A stretch of 64,000 nt of DNA, from the NCBI GenBank assembly GCA_012656075.1, contig JAAKBF010000047.1, forward strand, positions 434,001 through 498,000. Direction: 5' to 3'. The notes beneath the pieces were generated by a model. That model did no database searches and was not told the origin of the DNA. It saw only the letters and a program-made list of their open reading frames with translations. Below, in pieces: positions 1 to 11,634 of this stretch. How positions within the stretch are numbered: the stretch's first letter is position 1; each line of letters opens with the position of its first letter. The stretch comes from Phytophthora hibernalis. Taxonomy: Eukaryota; Oomycota; Peronosporomycetes; Peronosporales; Peronosporaceae. A program made the position numbers and the translations under genes.

Positions 1-463
1 GCTTTGAATTATCCATCGTATGTGTGCCGAACAACAGCCCGACTCACCTCGACCTCGGTACGTGCTGTACATATCGCAATACTAGCATATGGATACTAAT
101 GTTCTTTATCGGTTTGAACGGGCATTTTATGTTAGAGTCAATTGACAAAGTAATTTTGCTACTTGCGTTACCACCAAATGCTACGCATATGTATCCGCCG
201 CTAGATGTCGCCGTATTCTAACCTTTCAAGAACGCAGTTACGGACGCACTGCAGCTGTACAGTACAGACGACATGGTGCTTCCGAAAGGAGTCCACATCC
301 ATATTGCGTATGCGGTCTACCAGACTTCCATTATCGAGCGGCCCAACAATGCCATTAGCGAGTTTTCCTGCGCCGGATTGTTTCCTCCATCGATCGTCAT
401 CAGGACGAAGCGACTGAAGCTGTATAGTGACGGCGCGATATTGGTACAGGCTATTGGCTGAAG
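1..463 (+). pseudogene. C-terminal fragment of a pogo/Tigger-like DDE transposase
   Basis: A reading frame around position 165 contains the block LPPNATHMYPPLDVAVF followed, after a stop, by PFK. This is the usual sequence around the third catalytic residue of pogo/Tigger transposases (LPxNxTHxxQPLDVxVFxPFK). Downstream, in two shifted frames to about 463, there is further similarity of the type expected in the C-terminal tail (LPPLSSG/GLFPPSI stretches). The fragment has stops and at least one frameshift, and its N-terminal two thirds lie outside the window or are lost. It is a dead element remnant. The complete relative at 62.4-63.8 kb has a similar LPKNTTSVLQPLDVGVM block, so both belong to the DDE_1 group but are clearly different families. 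Confidence 0.6.
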
Positions 464-797
464 CGTGAGGAAATTCAGTTGGAGTCGTGAAGTGGCATAC
501 TGCCGCTTCCACCTGCTAACGTTTTGTAGTTGTCGCGCATGAGCCACTTTCCAAGTTCATTCAATTTCGAGCACTCCATTGGAATATCCCGTTAGCATTG
601 AAGAGAAAGAACAGAGTAGCGTAGAACACTACCTGAACTGAAAGAACAGGAAAGCGCGGGTACACGCAATTGCGGGCCTTGCTACACTTCGGTGGGCTGG
701 GTAGCAACCCGTGTTGGAGTGCAACAGGCAACGATCTTGTTACAAGTGATGTTGAGGCCCCTGTCTCTTAAAGACGGACTCCTAGCATCGTACCATT
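464..797. other. No gene seen
   Basis: Short unassigned stretch between the pogo-like fragment and the coiled-coil ORF. I see no coding similarity and no repeat structure. Confidence 0.5.
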
Positions 798-1202
798 CTA
801 CAGATCCGTCAACATCATCAACATGCCCTGCATAAGTTGGCGAGCATCCCTGCAATTATCTCGATGGCGATCTTCCATTTCCTCTAGTTCAGAACGACGT
901 CGCTCCTCATAACGAGCTTCTAGCGCCTTACGGTCGACACGGTGAAATTCACGGCGTTTGGCTTCCGCAATCTCAACTCGAGCAGCGTTCTCACGCTCAG
1001 CATCAGCTTGCAAGACCATTATCGTCCTCACCAAGTCACTGCCGGGGAAATTGGAGTCCACGACGGAGAGTGTCTCAGGTATGATAGCAAATCCGCCATC
1101 AGCACAGCAAATAATGCAGGCAACCATAAAGCCACGAAAAACAAACAAAAAGGATACTTGTTTACATAGGATCTCGTAGAGGAAGGAAGGCTGGACATTC
1201 AC
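798..1202 (-). pseudogene. Fragment ending in a charged coiled coil
   Basis: The 134-codon frame has an unremarkable N-terminal half and a C-terminal half (about residues 65-134) very rich in Glu, Arg and Ala with heptad character (RYEERRRSELEEMEDRHRD). It then ends QLMQGMLMMLTDL. I do not recognise the protein. Such tails occur in second proteins of some DNA transposons and in retroelement-linked hypothetical proteins of oomycetes, but that is only an analogy. The hydrophobic first 50 residues probably are not part of the original protein. It abuts a Copia pol end on the other strand and is most likely a relic. Confidence 0.3.
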
Positions 1203-1335
1203 TACAGCCGGACAGATGACATGGCAACGGATATCCTAACAAAGGCTTTACCAACAAATCATTTCGCAAAGTTGAGAGAACTTATCGGGGCCAAGGACCT
1301 AAGGACGTCGAGCGACACTTCGTGGGAGAGTTAGG
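1200..1335 (+). pseudogene. Copia-type pol, 3' end (RNase H tail)
   Basis: Reading from about 1208, the translation RTDDMATDILTKALPTNHFA followed by KLRELIGA is the characteristic C-terminal end of Ty1/copia polyproteins (xxxMxADxLTKxLxxxxFxxLRxxxGx). It terminates at a TAG at about 1333. Only this last 40-odd codons can be seen. Immediately downstream is GGCGGGGG, a plausible polypurine tract, and then LTR-like sequence. The rest of the pol gene is missing upstream, where the coiled-coil fragment lies. Confidence 0.65.
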
Positions 1336-1745
1336 CGGGGGTTTCGAGTAGAAGCTCCAGTGTGGAACGCCAGCACCAGGGCCCGTCTGTTCGGTAAGCA
1401 GACCGGACAGACGATCCCTGGGATGGGTTCAGAAGCACCGGGCCATATATATTAAATAAAGTTTATTGGTTTTAGTGTGTTTACAGTCAAGTGTCGTTCA
1501 TGGTCTATGGTACAGATCAGCTGATTGGTAAAGATCCAACAAGGATTGGCTCCAGCCTCCTCTAGAGAGGCAAATGTTTGTGCGATGAGGAACGGAAACA
1601 AGATAAGGGAGCGAGGACGAGTGTCCTCACTTCCGCTTTTGCTTCATACTAAGCACATCTGTTGGATATCATTAGGATATCGGTATAATCTATCAATAAA
1701 GAAAATTAAACGAATAAAGGGACCTTTTCACGTTAACATAGAACA
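1336..1745 (+). repeat. Putative Copia LTR
   Basis: This 0.4-kb non-coding stretch follows a Copia pol terminus and a purine tract, and precedes a gag-like start at 1751. It contains a TATA-like run (ATATATATTAAATAAAG near 1445). The assignment rests on its position between pol end and gag start. No second copy is present in the window, so the boundaries are not defined. Confidence 0.35.
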
Positions 1746-1750
1746 CTAGC

Positions 1751-2110
1751 ATGGAAGAGGAAACTGTCGAGGAAGATGCCGAGGAGAACGCAGAAGAACA
1801 AGATTTGCCGCTTGCTAAGGCATCGCCTAAGTCGACGACGTAGGGACCCCCAGGCTACTCCCAAGAACAAGACTAAGAAGGTCAAGCTGGCCGGGGTTGT
1901 GGCCATATCTCCATCCCCGGCTAGCGCGTCTTTGACGTCTAAACCACCTTCTCCGGCAAACAATCGCGAACGCGAACGCCGTTGATATCTAAAGTTGACG
2001 GATACCGCTGACGGAATCGGCAGCGTCAACTGGGCAGCGATGCATGAAACGATGACTTAAACAACGTATTAGGAGGCTCAGGAGGCGAGTTACACTTAAA
2101 CAGAAACGAA
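1751..2110 (+). pseudogene. Broken gag-like N-terminus
   Basis: ATG at 1751 opens an acidic stretch (MEEETVEEDAEENAEEQ). After a frameshift near 1840 this continues into a Lys/Pro/Ser-rich segment (RATPKNKTKKVKLAG) ending at 1985, and a further weak frame follows. The composition (acidic start, then basic, low complexity) resembles the beginning of some oomycete retroelement gag proteins, and the position directly after an LTR-like sequence fits. No diagnostic domain is reached before the opposite-strand Copia begins, so the assignment is tentative. Confidence 0.3.
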
Positions 2111-2199
2111 TGACCGCGGACAAGGCTGCCGCCGAGCTCAAGCACCCATACCTGCACTGGTTGCTCGTATAGAAATCCCATTTCTCTCCGTAGGTACCA

Positions 2200-3945
2200 T
2201 AACCACTCGCTTTCCTTTGCTCCTTCGCTTAGTGCTAAGAGTTCTGCTTCATCAGTTGAAAGAGATACTCATGCCTGTTTGCTACTATGATGGTGCCGGC
2301 CATCGTGATAACATACCCCGCGTTTTTGGGTTGACACGCGAAGCTGGCGTCTGTGTACACTTCATACGTCACCTCTCTCGATTTCCCATCACAATGAAGA
2401 CCGTACGTCGACGTATTTGAGTACACCCTAGCCGCTTCTCAATGCGTCTCATTGTAACAAGGCAGAAGCTTGCTCAGTTATCTGACTGCGTTTGCAATAT
2501 CTGGTCTGGTTCCTCTCACCAGACACTGTAGTGACCCGACAAGCCCTGGATAACCAAATTTATGGGCTGCGATTTGATGAGCAGACAACTTTGTCTCTGG
2601 CTCTAGTTCGACACTTTTGACCCGCGGTGTCGAAACCAGTGCACTTCCATATTGAACTTTATCAGTAGTTCATGCACGTACTTGTGCTGTGAGATTGGCA
2701 TCGTAGTTTGCTCTCGATTTCTACGGACCTCCATCTTTAAGAAATAATTGATGTCTCCCAGATTTTTCATCTTGAATATCGTCGAGAGATCCTTTTTGAG
2801 CGTATCGATCAGTCCCATATCACGAGACATGATTGTAAGGTCATCAACATAAGACAACCACATTTATCCAATTCTATCCCACTTTTGGACGTAGATGCAA
2901 TACTCTTTGTTGCATCGGACAAAAACCAGACCGGTGGAAAATCGGTGAAGGACTCCATACCATATCTTAGGTGCCTGGTCTAACCCATAAATGCTCGTTT
3001 TAAGCTCACGGACCAGTCATTCGTGGCCAGCTAATTTATAGCCTGGAGGTTGATGCATAAACACCTTCTGTTTTCCTTCCATGGACCCGCTAAGAAATGC
3101 CGTACTTACATCCATTTGGTGAATATGGCAATTCAATATGGTTCCAATGGCTAATACGAGCCGTAATGACTCAAAACGAGCCACAGGCGCATATACATAA
3201 CCACAATTCACACCGTATTCCTGATGATTGCCTTGTGCGACTAATCGCGCTCCAGGCGAGCTGCCTTGGCCTTTTTCTTTGAAGCCGTCTATGACATGAG
3301 CAACCTGCATGCGCCTGGACGGGACATCCACGAGCTTGCCTTTCACGACAATGTTGTTGCGCATCAAGCTCAGGCTGCGCTCTTCCAATATCTTGGGACA
3401 GTGGCGTTTCATGCGAAACGCACCGTCCTTGTTGCTACCCATCACAATAGTAGCATCCATCCTCATTGCGGTCGGGGTTCTGCGCCTCGACCTTGTGATC
3501 CCTGCCACACGCCTCGCGCTTGCCCAGATGCTGGCTATCCCTCGCACAATTTGCGGGTATAGCCGTAGCTTGCATCGCCTCAATCTGGCTGCGAATCTTC
3601 TCCATGAACACGTTGCGCAGCATCACTTCCACGCTGTCCAAGTGAAACGACCAGCTGTTGTACTCCACATGGTTCCCCAATACTGGCTTGGGAACAGAGA
3701 CAGAATCCTCATTGCCGCAATCTGGTGGGAATCATGGTGACACTGTTCATCGCTTCCCTCGATTGACGGTTGATCCGATTGCGCGCCTTCTTGACGCACA
3801 AAACCAGCTCGCCCACTGTCTTGAAGTCCATAGCCAGGGCATCTTCGAACCTCGCAAGCAACTTGGTCATTCCATGGGCATTGGAATCACCGTAAACGGT
3901 ATCCAGTCGCTGCAACGCCACATAGAGCATGTGTTGTTGTCTTGA
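2200..3945 (-). pseudogene. Minus-strand Copia remnant: gag, RT and RNase H, with protease and integrase deleted
   Basis: Read on the minus strand, the pieces follow Copia order. A gag segment (3930 to about 3440) carries a degenerate CCHC knuckle (CYYCDG ... RHCP). It runs straight into reverse-transcriptase N-terminal sequence (ARLVAQGNHQEYG, then HQMDVSTAFLSG and MHQPPGY; to about 3020). The RT core follows with the catalytic YVDD box at about 2850 (SYVDDLTIMSR, then MKNLGDINYFLKMEV). An RNase H start follows (VYTDASFACQPKNAGYV at about 2330). No protease DSG motif and no integrase HHCC/DDE lie between gag and RT, so a large internal deletion has joined them. Several stops and frameshifts interrupt the frames. 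No matching LTR pair was found. Confidence 0.7.
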
Positions 3946-5115
3946 CCGCGTTAGTGTGAATAGTAATCGTCAGACGGGGCGGCTAATTCAAAAGTGAGTG
4001 CCGTCCCCAACTCTTCATTCAGTTGGATCTCTTTTCCTTTGTTGGCCTTGGCTATCACTCAATTGCATCTCTTAAGTCCAGTATACTTATAATAATACCA
4101 AGTTCAAACCAATTACATATGTTTCTAATTAGGATTAGAAACTGGATCTGTTACCTAAAGTTGGTACTTGCACTTAACTTCAACATCATGTTGCCGTTGA
4201 ACGACGAGAGCAGCGACTCCAGGTACGAACGGGGGTCTTCGTCACCCGACAGGGGAGAACAGCAGCGTTCCAGTTGATACGTATCCATCGAATTTGTCCT
4301 TAAACTCACCGACGTGCGATGCGCCGCCGCTCTCGCCAACATAGAGAACACCGGACTTTTCGCTGGTCGAATTCGTCGTTGACGATGGATCCAGCATCTG
4401 CGTTGGATGGGAGTCAAAGATCGGGATGCGGGGTTTGGCACTGTAAGGAGGCGGGATGACTTCTTTTCAAGCTCATCATCGCTTGTAACGAGCACCGGCC
4501 TCGTCCATCAGCCCTTTAACCCTTTTGCATGACCCATGTGCACAGGCATGTCTGCAACTCCCGTTTGTTTTCGGAGACTGTTAAGCGCCTTGAATTTCGT
4601 TCAAGTTCAACAAGCTCACGACTGACGAGAATATCCTACGTGGTGTCACAGGTGTCTTCAAGCCGCGTCGCAGATACTCGTACTGCTCTGTTTGGAAGAT
4701 CTCGTCCAGTGCGAGGCCCACTAAGACTCGAGCGGAAGTGGTTTATCGTCCAAGCAAGTACAAGAAATACACATCTCTTTAACCCCGCCATAGGACAAAT
4801 AAAAGGAACAAAAGTTGGTTGCACTATCTTTGCATCAACTCAGATTTACAGGAGCATGAGCACAAAGAGCTGTCCTAGGTCTTTTCGGGACAGCACCGAT
4901 CTGATGGCCATCAAAGTCCACGACCCTCCTGAATTAATAGCATGTTGGTTTCCAATTTGTCGATTTTCCAATTTGTCCTATTATTTTGTCTGCCTAATCG
5001 GACTTCTTAATTTGGCTTTATTCTCCTAGTTGGGCCGTATAAATCGGAGGTGGCCTTTAAACTAAAATGTCGATATAAAAAGCTCAAATATTATCCGGGA
5101 AACTAATTGAGATGG
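3946..5115. other. No gene seen
   Basis: About 1.2 kb with only short, unrelated open frames on both strands. It is probably decayed element sequence; nothing identifiable was found. A strong hairpin begins at 5116. Confidence 0.4.
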
Positions 5116-5194
5116 CGAGTCTGGAATCCAGACCTAGATGTCACCAATGCCATGGGTGACATTGGTGACATCTAGGGCCTGGATTCCAGACTCG
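5116..5194. repeat. Long near-perfect inverted repeat (hairpin)
   Basis: The left arm starts CGAGTCTGGAATCCAG and continues CCTAGATGTCACCAATG. The right arm is its reverse complement apart from a short mismatch (AC versus GGCC context) in the middle. The loop is only a few bases around CCATGGGT. The arms are about 33-35 bases. It could be a fold-back mini-element or the remains of an inverted duplication. No flanking target duplication was recognised. Confidence 0.75.
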
Positions 5195-5783
5195 ACGAGA
5201 GAGCGTCCTAATCACAGAGGAAGATGGTGTTTTCACAGATGGAAGGTCAAAACTACAGAACATGAGTTTGGTGTTTACATATGTAGCCGTGCAATTATCG
5301 AAAGTGATACAATTTCTACAGACAAAGTGTACCTTTACAAACCTTGACCTATGGCTGCGGGGGGGGGTACCCATGGTTACACTGCTATAAAACATATAAA
5401 TGACCGTTCAATAGCGGAAAACCCGGAAAAAGCACACATGTTAGCATTATTCGTGCTGTGTTCTGTGATGCACAACGTGGCTTCTTTACCCGGGAGACTG
5501 CTTGCTCCGCCATCCTGCCTTAGACAATAATATGAGCGGCGACTTGCTACCAGAGGGGGGCTTAAACTATCTTTATTCTACTGCTGTAAATGACTACAAC
5601 TATTGCTCCGCTGGCCGTGTGCTACTGCTTTATGGTGCGAAATGTAGCTCTCTCTCAAGAAGATTTTTTACTCAGATACTACATGTAGTTGGTTACACTA
5701 CAAGTAAAGCGTGTGCGGTGGTTTTAAAATGGATTGCATTTCACGATTCTTTTCAGGCATAAGTCCTTCAGGCACGTTTATGA

Positions 5784-6770
5784 ATGGGTCACCGCCGAAT
5801 TTACGAGTGGGTTGCTGTTCTATCGTGCGAAAATGAGAAGCAGCTTGAAGACCATTTCGAAAAACAAAAGCGGTTGATGGAGAGCAAGAGTCAGCCTGAA
5901 ATATGTACCGTGTGTGACGTGAATCTTAGCTTGCATTTGATGCGATACAGGATGTTAATGTGTGAAGCGGAAACCTGTGGCTATGCATTGCATGGAGTCA
6001 AATGCGAGTGTGTACTTAAAGTTTTTCAGTGCCAGTTAACTGCATCTACCGTGGTCTACCAGCACGGCAATCATATCTCGGATGTTCCTCCCTCTAAGGA
6101 CTTACATGAATTGAGCATCTATTGGATGAGGCACATAAGAAGATCCGTTGATTATTGATTTTACATCCAAGGCGTTGATTCGACGTCTTAGATGTGCTGA
6201 AGACTACATTTTGCACATCGACGCTACTTTCAAATTGAATAGCGAAATGATTTCCGGTGGTAGTTATCGGTTTGTCGGATATGTGGAGACAATTTCGCCC
6301 TGTAGCTTTCTTTTGATGTCCGATTTGAAGTCACCATATTGGAGCGCTGCTTTTCGCTCGGCATTTGATCTTTATAGAGAAATTACTTCGACAAGAGTTT
6401 CGATTAGTTTTGTCACGATGGATGCGGATAACGCTTAGCCTCGAGCGTTCGTGGAGGTCGCACAAGATCACAACAACATTTGGGAAAGCCAGCAAGTTGC
6501 TAGTGTATAGACACGTCTACAGAATTCACTACGCGCGCACCAAGGAAGACAAAGACAAACGGGTGGCCGAGGCACTGTCTAAGTGGAAGGGTATCGCTGA
6601 ATGCAAACCTTTTGCGGCTTACTGTGAGAAGCAGTGGTTAGGAGCGAGCTACAGTAAGTGGCAGTGTAGACTGGCGTGGCTAAGACAAACAATCCGGTGG
6701 AAATTTTCAACCGTCTGTTGAAGCACCAGCACTCTTTACGAATATTTATACGCTTGAATCCTCTCTTTTT
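5784..6770 (+). pseudogene. MULE-type transposase relic
   Basis: Three overlapping frames give a MULE-like order. First comes a Cys-rich N-terminal region (CTVCDVN ... CEAETCGY ... VYQHGNHISD) at 5784-6158. Next is the transposase-domain start HIDATFKLN with the first catalytic Asp at about 6220, and VGYVE downstream. The second acidic site follows (VTMDADNA at about 6425). Then KWQC, and in another frame TNNPVEIFNRLLKHQ at about 6690-6735, the conserved NNPVExFNR block of MULE transposases. Stops and frameshifts occur at about 6157, 6437 and 6680, so the copy is dead. The minisatellite starting at 7001 lies close downstream and might once have belonged to its terminal region, but I could not find a matching terminal repeat upstream. 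Confidence 0.7.
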
Positions 6771-7000
6771 GAACTGCTAAAGGTTAGCAAGGTGCGGTCC
6801 ATATTGAGGAATCGCTTTCGCGTCTTTCGCGTCTCCACATATTTTTGGCGTAGTTGTTACCCTCCACCTCCGCAAATTTCGACACTGCCTCGTGGACGCG
6901 CATAGTTGACAACCGGGCAGGGTCTTCAGGAGTTGGAAAGTGAGGACGTTCTAGTAACGAGCAACAACAGGTCGGCAACTCAGAGTTCATCTTTTTATAA

Positions 7001-7484
7001 AGCGGCAGATTTAGGCTTTACTAAGACCAAGTCACTCTGTTTTACAATACTGCCGGCAGATTAAAACAATATTGAGGTCAAGTCGCTCTGTTTTCAATAC
7101 TGCCGGCAGATTTAGACTATACGGAGGTCAAGTCACTCTGTTTTACAATACTGCCGGCAGATTTAGACTATACTGAGGTCAAGTCACTCTGTTGTTCAAT
7201 ACTGCCGACAGATTTAGGCTACACTGAGGTCAAATCGCTCTGTTGTACAATACTGCCGGTAGATTTAGGCTACACTGAGGTCAAATCGCTCTGTTGTACA
7301 ATACTGCCGGTAGATTTAGGCTATACTGAGGTCCAGTCACTCAGTTTACAATACTGCCGACAGATTTAGGCTACACTGAGGTCAAGTTACGCGGTTTTAC
7401 AATCTGCCGACATATATACACTATACTGAGGTCAAGTTACTCGGTTTTACAATATTGCCGGCAGATATACACTATACTGAAGTA
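7001..7484. repeat. 51-bp tandem repeat, about 9.5 copies
   Basis: Head-to-tail units read CAATACTGCCGGCAGATTTA then GGCTACACTGAGGTCAAGTC then ACTCTGTTTTA, about 51 bases each. Copies differ by scattered substitutions (TTAGGCTA / TTAGACTA / TATACACTA) and small indels. Each unit contains the 10-bp palindrome CTGCCGGCAG or a variant. The array starts in AGCGGCAGATTTAGG and decays after ATACTGAAGTACG. It contains no open coding frame. The units are contiguous with no spacers, so this is a minisatellite and not a CRISPR array. Confidence 0.9.
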
Positions 7485-8552
7485 CGTTCCCAGGCTTTTG
7501 CATGTGAGCCACCCCAACAGTGCTAAAACGCGAGCGTAGCACATATCATCCATTTTTAAGCGTCGCTTTTTGTATACATGCCAAAATGTACTTTAAACGA
7601 TACACATTACAGGAATCACGGACATTTGTTGTACTTCCGTAAATGTTTTGTCGCGCAGTCCGATATGTTAAGTCGCGCACGGCTTTATGACTTTAGTTAC
7701 TGAAGCCTACATAAACCTATTTGGCGGAAAACTTTAAATTTTGGTTACTCAAAAGGGTAACCAGTGATTAGGGTATGCCTCCATTAGGTAGTGAGGTGTC
7801 CATTTTATAGCTCTGTAAGAGTGACGCTTGCTCTGTGATTATCTGTTTTCCGTCTGTAAAATTCTCGTTTTCTCGTGATCGACCATTGGGGGCTGCCAGG
7901 CAGTAACGCATCACAGACAGGCAGTATGTCACTGACTGCGCCGAGTTTAGGCAAGGTGCTCGCATAATACTACTAGTAATACACAGCAATATTCATAGTA
8001 GATGCTACAGTACCTGTATTAACATATCGAGACTAGCCTTTCAAATCTGAGCCCATGTTATGCTGTATTCTAAAATGGTGCTTTAATGGTCGAGGATAAT
8101 ATAATTCTGGTGCTGAGGTTTTGTCCTTGCTGCCTTAATCGGGCCGCATAAAAGGGCTTAAACCCTGAGGGTTTGCGCTGAGGCTTGATGCTACATGACA
8201 CGTTTATTAAGACGTTCAATGCAGTGCTCGGGAAAAATATAATATAATAAATATCAATTGTATTTTTGTACCACATTTATTACTATTGAGTATCAAAAAC
8301 CCTGCATACTATTGATATTTCCGGCATTTATTGACATTACTACACTCGACTCTTGATTTTCAAGTCAAAACGGCAAATACCTCGTTTACAATATACTATA
8401 GTGAGACTGAGTGTTTCCTATTGGGCTACTCGGGTCCAGTCGTCTTTAACGCGCAGCCACGCCGCCCTGAAACGACTTCTACAGCCAGGTCTTTCTCAGT
8501 TCATGCATCAATCTGATCGACTTCGCAACCCTGTCTCCCTCCAACCCATCGC
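7485..8552. other. No gene seen
   Basis: About 1 kb, AT-rich in places, between the minisatellite and the hAT relic. Only short shadow frames are present. It probably includes the left end of the hAT element, but no terminal inverted repeat or 8-bp duplication could be identified. Confidence 0.4.
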
Positions 8553-10157
8553 AATGGCCAAGAACGCCGACGTCTGCCGCTCACTTTTGAGGCTCTGCCC
8601 GACCATCACTTCAAGTGCAAGTACTGTGGCAAGACTCGCCGCCAGCTCCCATCCAGCGGCTATGGCAACCTCATCAGCCATTTGAAAGACAAGCACGCTG
8701 ACTACGAGGCCGACTTCCTTGCGCAGGCCAGCTCGATGGCAGGGAATCTACACTCATTCGGCTTCGTGAGCGACAAGGTCGCAAACATCTACCACTGGAT
8801 GGAGTGGGTGGTCGACCGCAATATGCCTCTCTGAGGTGGACCACCCACTCACTCGCTCGATGTCTCGTCTCAAGCCCACCTTGTCGAAGACGCTGAAGAA
8901 GTACATTGCGGCGACGACTAAGGCTGTCGAGAAGGCGATTGCCAAGATCATCCCACCGTTGTTCGGCGTGATGTACGACGGATGGTCAAGCTTTGCCGAT
9001 CACTATGTGGCTCTTTTCATCGTCTTCTGGCGCGATGGCAAGCTGCACCACGTTCTGCTGGCAGTGGCCCCTCTCGATGAGGCGAACTTGACAGCTGTCT
9101 CGCACTGTGCGTACATCAGGAATATTTTGGCCATTTATGGCCAATTGGAAGAGTCGCTGCAATTTCTGATTGGTGACAACTGCTCAACCAACCAGCTGAC
9201 GGCAACCCTCCTCGGCGTCCCATTGGTTGGATGCGCCTCCCACCGTTTCAATCTGGCCACCAAAAGATTTTTGGCCGAGCACGAGGACCTGGTTGGTGAG
9301 GTGGGCGCGCTCATGGCAGCGCTCCGCACGATTAAGAACCGCGCAGAACTCCGACGTCACACGAGCTTGGCGCCTCTGCGCGCGAACGCAACCAGGTGGA
9401 GCTCAACATTCGTGATGATGGAGCGTTACGTGCGCATTCGAGATGCCACCAAGCGAGTCGACGCGGTTTACGACCTTCTGCCGAAGCCATCAGCACACCG
9501 CCGCATTGTCGCCCTAGTGGAGAAGCAGAAGACGCTTAACAGCGTCTGCAAGAAGTTGCAGGAGGCATCGCTGTCGATGAAGGCCGTGCGGGTGCTTTTT
9601 GACAAGGTGGCTGAACTTTTCCCCGTTACTGGCGAGTACCTGCCTCCATTGTTCATTCACCGACGTTCGAGAGCGCTGTGGTGAAGGTATGTGCACTTGA
9701 GCTGCTTATTGTTGCTTTTTGTTGCGCTAACACACTAGCGTTGCCGGATGTTGATTAGGTTGCTGGTGCAGATTCCGATAAACTCACGGCAGAAGAGGTG
9801 GAGGCGCTTCGGCCATTTGAGCTGGAGGAAGCTGTTGAGCCTACCGCGGCTTCGCGCAGCTCAAGGGCCCAAACACGATCGCGGAGCGGCGCTGAGGACT
9901 TCGCGACAGCGCTTCTACGATCTGATGGCGCTCCGCAGCAGTCGACACCAAGGTACAGCCCTATCGTCGCCGCGATCCCGCCAACCAGCAATCACTGCGA
10001 GAGGCTCTTCTCGCAGTGTAAGCTGGTGATGACGCCCCAGCGTGCATCACTTCTGCCGCTGAACTTTGAGATGATTGCTTTCTTGCGTACTAATCGCAAG
10101 TACTGGGACGCTAACACGCTGATGACCTTGGAGTTTGATGAGAGTGACGACAATTAG
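8553..10157 (+). pseudogene. hAT-family transposase with BED zinc finger, frameshifted
   Basis: After ATG 8553 and one frame change, the protein shows a BED finger (HFKCKYCGKTRRQ ... LISHLKDKH; CxxC...HxxxxH) at about 8610-8690. A second shift near 8832 (a CTCTCT tract) leads into the long transposase core at 8836-9684, with VMYDGWSS, GDNCSTNQ, GCASHRFNLA and RWSSTFVM, typical of hAT enzymes in oomycetes. A third frame change near 9645 precedes PTFESAVVK, and an intron (GTATGTG...TTAG, about 9682-9751) leads to the C-terminal dimerisation region ending near 10157 (PTSNHCERLFSQCKLVMTPQR). The full architecture is present but at least three single-base shifts break it. Nonautonomous status is likely unless these are sequencing errors. 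Confidence 0.8.
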
Positions 10158-11264
10158 CGGCGGAGCTAGCTGGCAAGCACAAATGAGCAATACAATACGT
10201 ATTCCTCATTTCTTTAATAGTGCTTCTCTCGTTAACCACTTATTGTAGCTGTGAACTGCGCATTACATTACTCTATTGTAATGTCCGAGCACTGGTTCAA
10301 TGTATGATTTTGCTTGAAAAGACTCGAATGCCGGTCAGAGCAGCGACATTCGCAAATAATATGACACTTTGATTCGGCGTCAAATCCTTCGAGCGCTTCA
10401 CCAAGGGTTCGTCGACCATCACGTGTTTGTTGTTAATAAGAATGATAAACATAGTTTTAATCCTGCTATGAACCCATAATCACTCATCGGAGAGCTCCGG
10501 AAAACATATATTTATCATGTCCATTTAGCCAAAATAATAGAAAGGCACAATACGAGAAAAACAAGGAGACGCCGTGTTTTTAATGTACATAATAAGGGAG
10601 GCAGAATTGATCAACATGCCCCAGCTTTCGTTTGCATCCGACGATCAAATCCGTCCCTGTTCCTTAAAATACCACTGCATTTGGCAAATCCAAATCAAAC
10701 AGCTCTGGGCTGGTGCATTTTGAAATAACGTTACCCCAGTATTTCAGTCACATTGGCACGCGCAAAGGCGGGAAGAGTCCATCACAGGCCGAAAGAGCGC
10801 GATGCCTCGCCGTTGAGCACGGAAGGCGCCGCTGTCGAATCTACAAGCGCTGTATGCGTTCTACCTTTACACAGGAGAGTGCATGCTGTTCTAGCTTTTT
10901 ATTAAGCTTCTAAGACACGTACAAAGCGCACGAATCTGCCAAAGGTGAACAGCAAGACAACATGGTTGACTTCTCAATGCGAAATATGCTGTTCTCGGAT
11001 ATTTTGGAAATCGCTAGACTGAAGTGCCCGAACCACAACAGATACATCTTCCGAATCTCTGTTTAGCCGCGGGTTCTTTCCGTCTCTTAACTGAAGTGAA
11101 ATGTCGCCGTGGATGCGTAATATCGCTGACATCACAAACATCGTGACTGAGCTCACGTCTTTTTCGCTTAGCTCGAACAGATTTCAGGAACAACACAACC
11201 ATGATTGGAATTGTTACGTTAATAATTTGTTAAATTTTGAAATAGACGGACCCGCGCTATTAAT
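10158..11264. other. No gene seen
   Basis: Roughly 1.1 kb between the hAT relic and the 5' LTR of the large Copia. It holds only short open frames with no recognisable similarity and probably contains the right end of the hAT element. Confidence 0.4.
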
Positions 11265-11619
11265 TGTTGGGAGTTGACGCCGAACAACTCTCAGACTCAA
11301 GATGCTGACCATCGCTGGTTCGCTGTACAACACCGGGGTTCATTGAAGCTGGCCAGGACAAGCACTATCTGCGCCATCATCTGCGCCATCACTTGAGATT
11401 CGAAGTGCGGATGGGACATCATCAAAGTTATGGGGCATCAAGGGAGCGATTCGAGGCGTCGTGGTTTCATGCAGCAGAGCAGCTCTTCGTAGGGAGCGTA
11501 GCTCGTTCTTTTCAGTCTGCTCCACGCTAATTACATTTCAATTTTCCATCTAAGTCTCAAGTCTCCCTCCACTACGTACTTCCATTCTACATTAGAGCAA
11601 GCTGCCTCTACGACCAACA
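11265..11619 (+). repeat. 5' LTR of the large Copia
   Basis: It starts TGTTGG and ends CCAACA, a 6-bp inverted terminal pair. It aligns along its whole length with 18524-18870 (shared tracts include GCCATCATCTGCGCC and GTCTGCTCCACGCTAAT), with substitutions and a few small indels. Confidence 0.85.
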
Positions 11620-11634
11620 CCTTGCTATTGTACT

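Noticed and set aside
7001..7484. CRISPR array
   Set aside because: Units are contiguous with no unique spacers, in a eukaryotic genome; it is a minisatellite.
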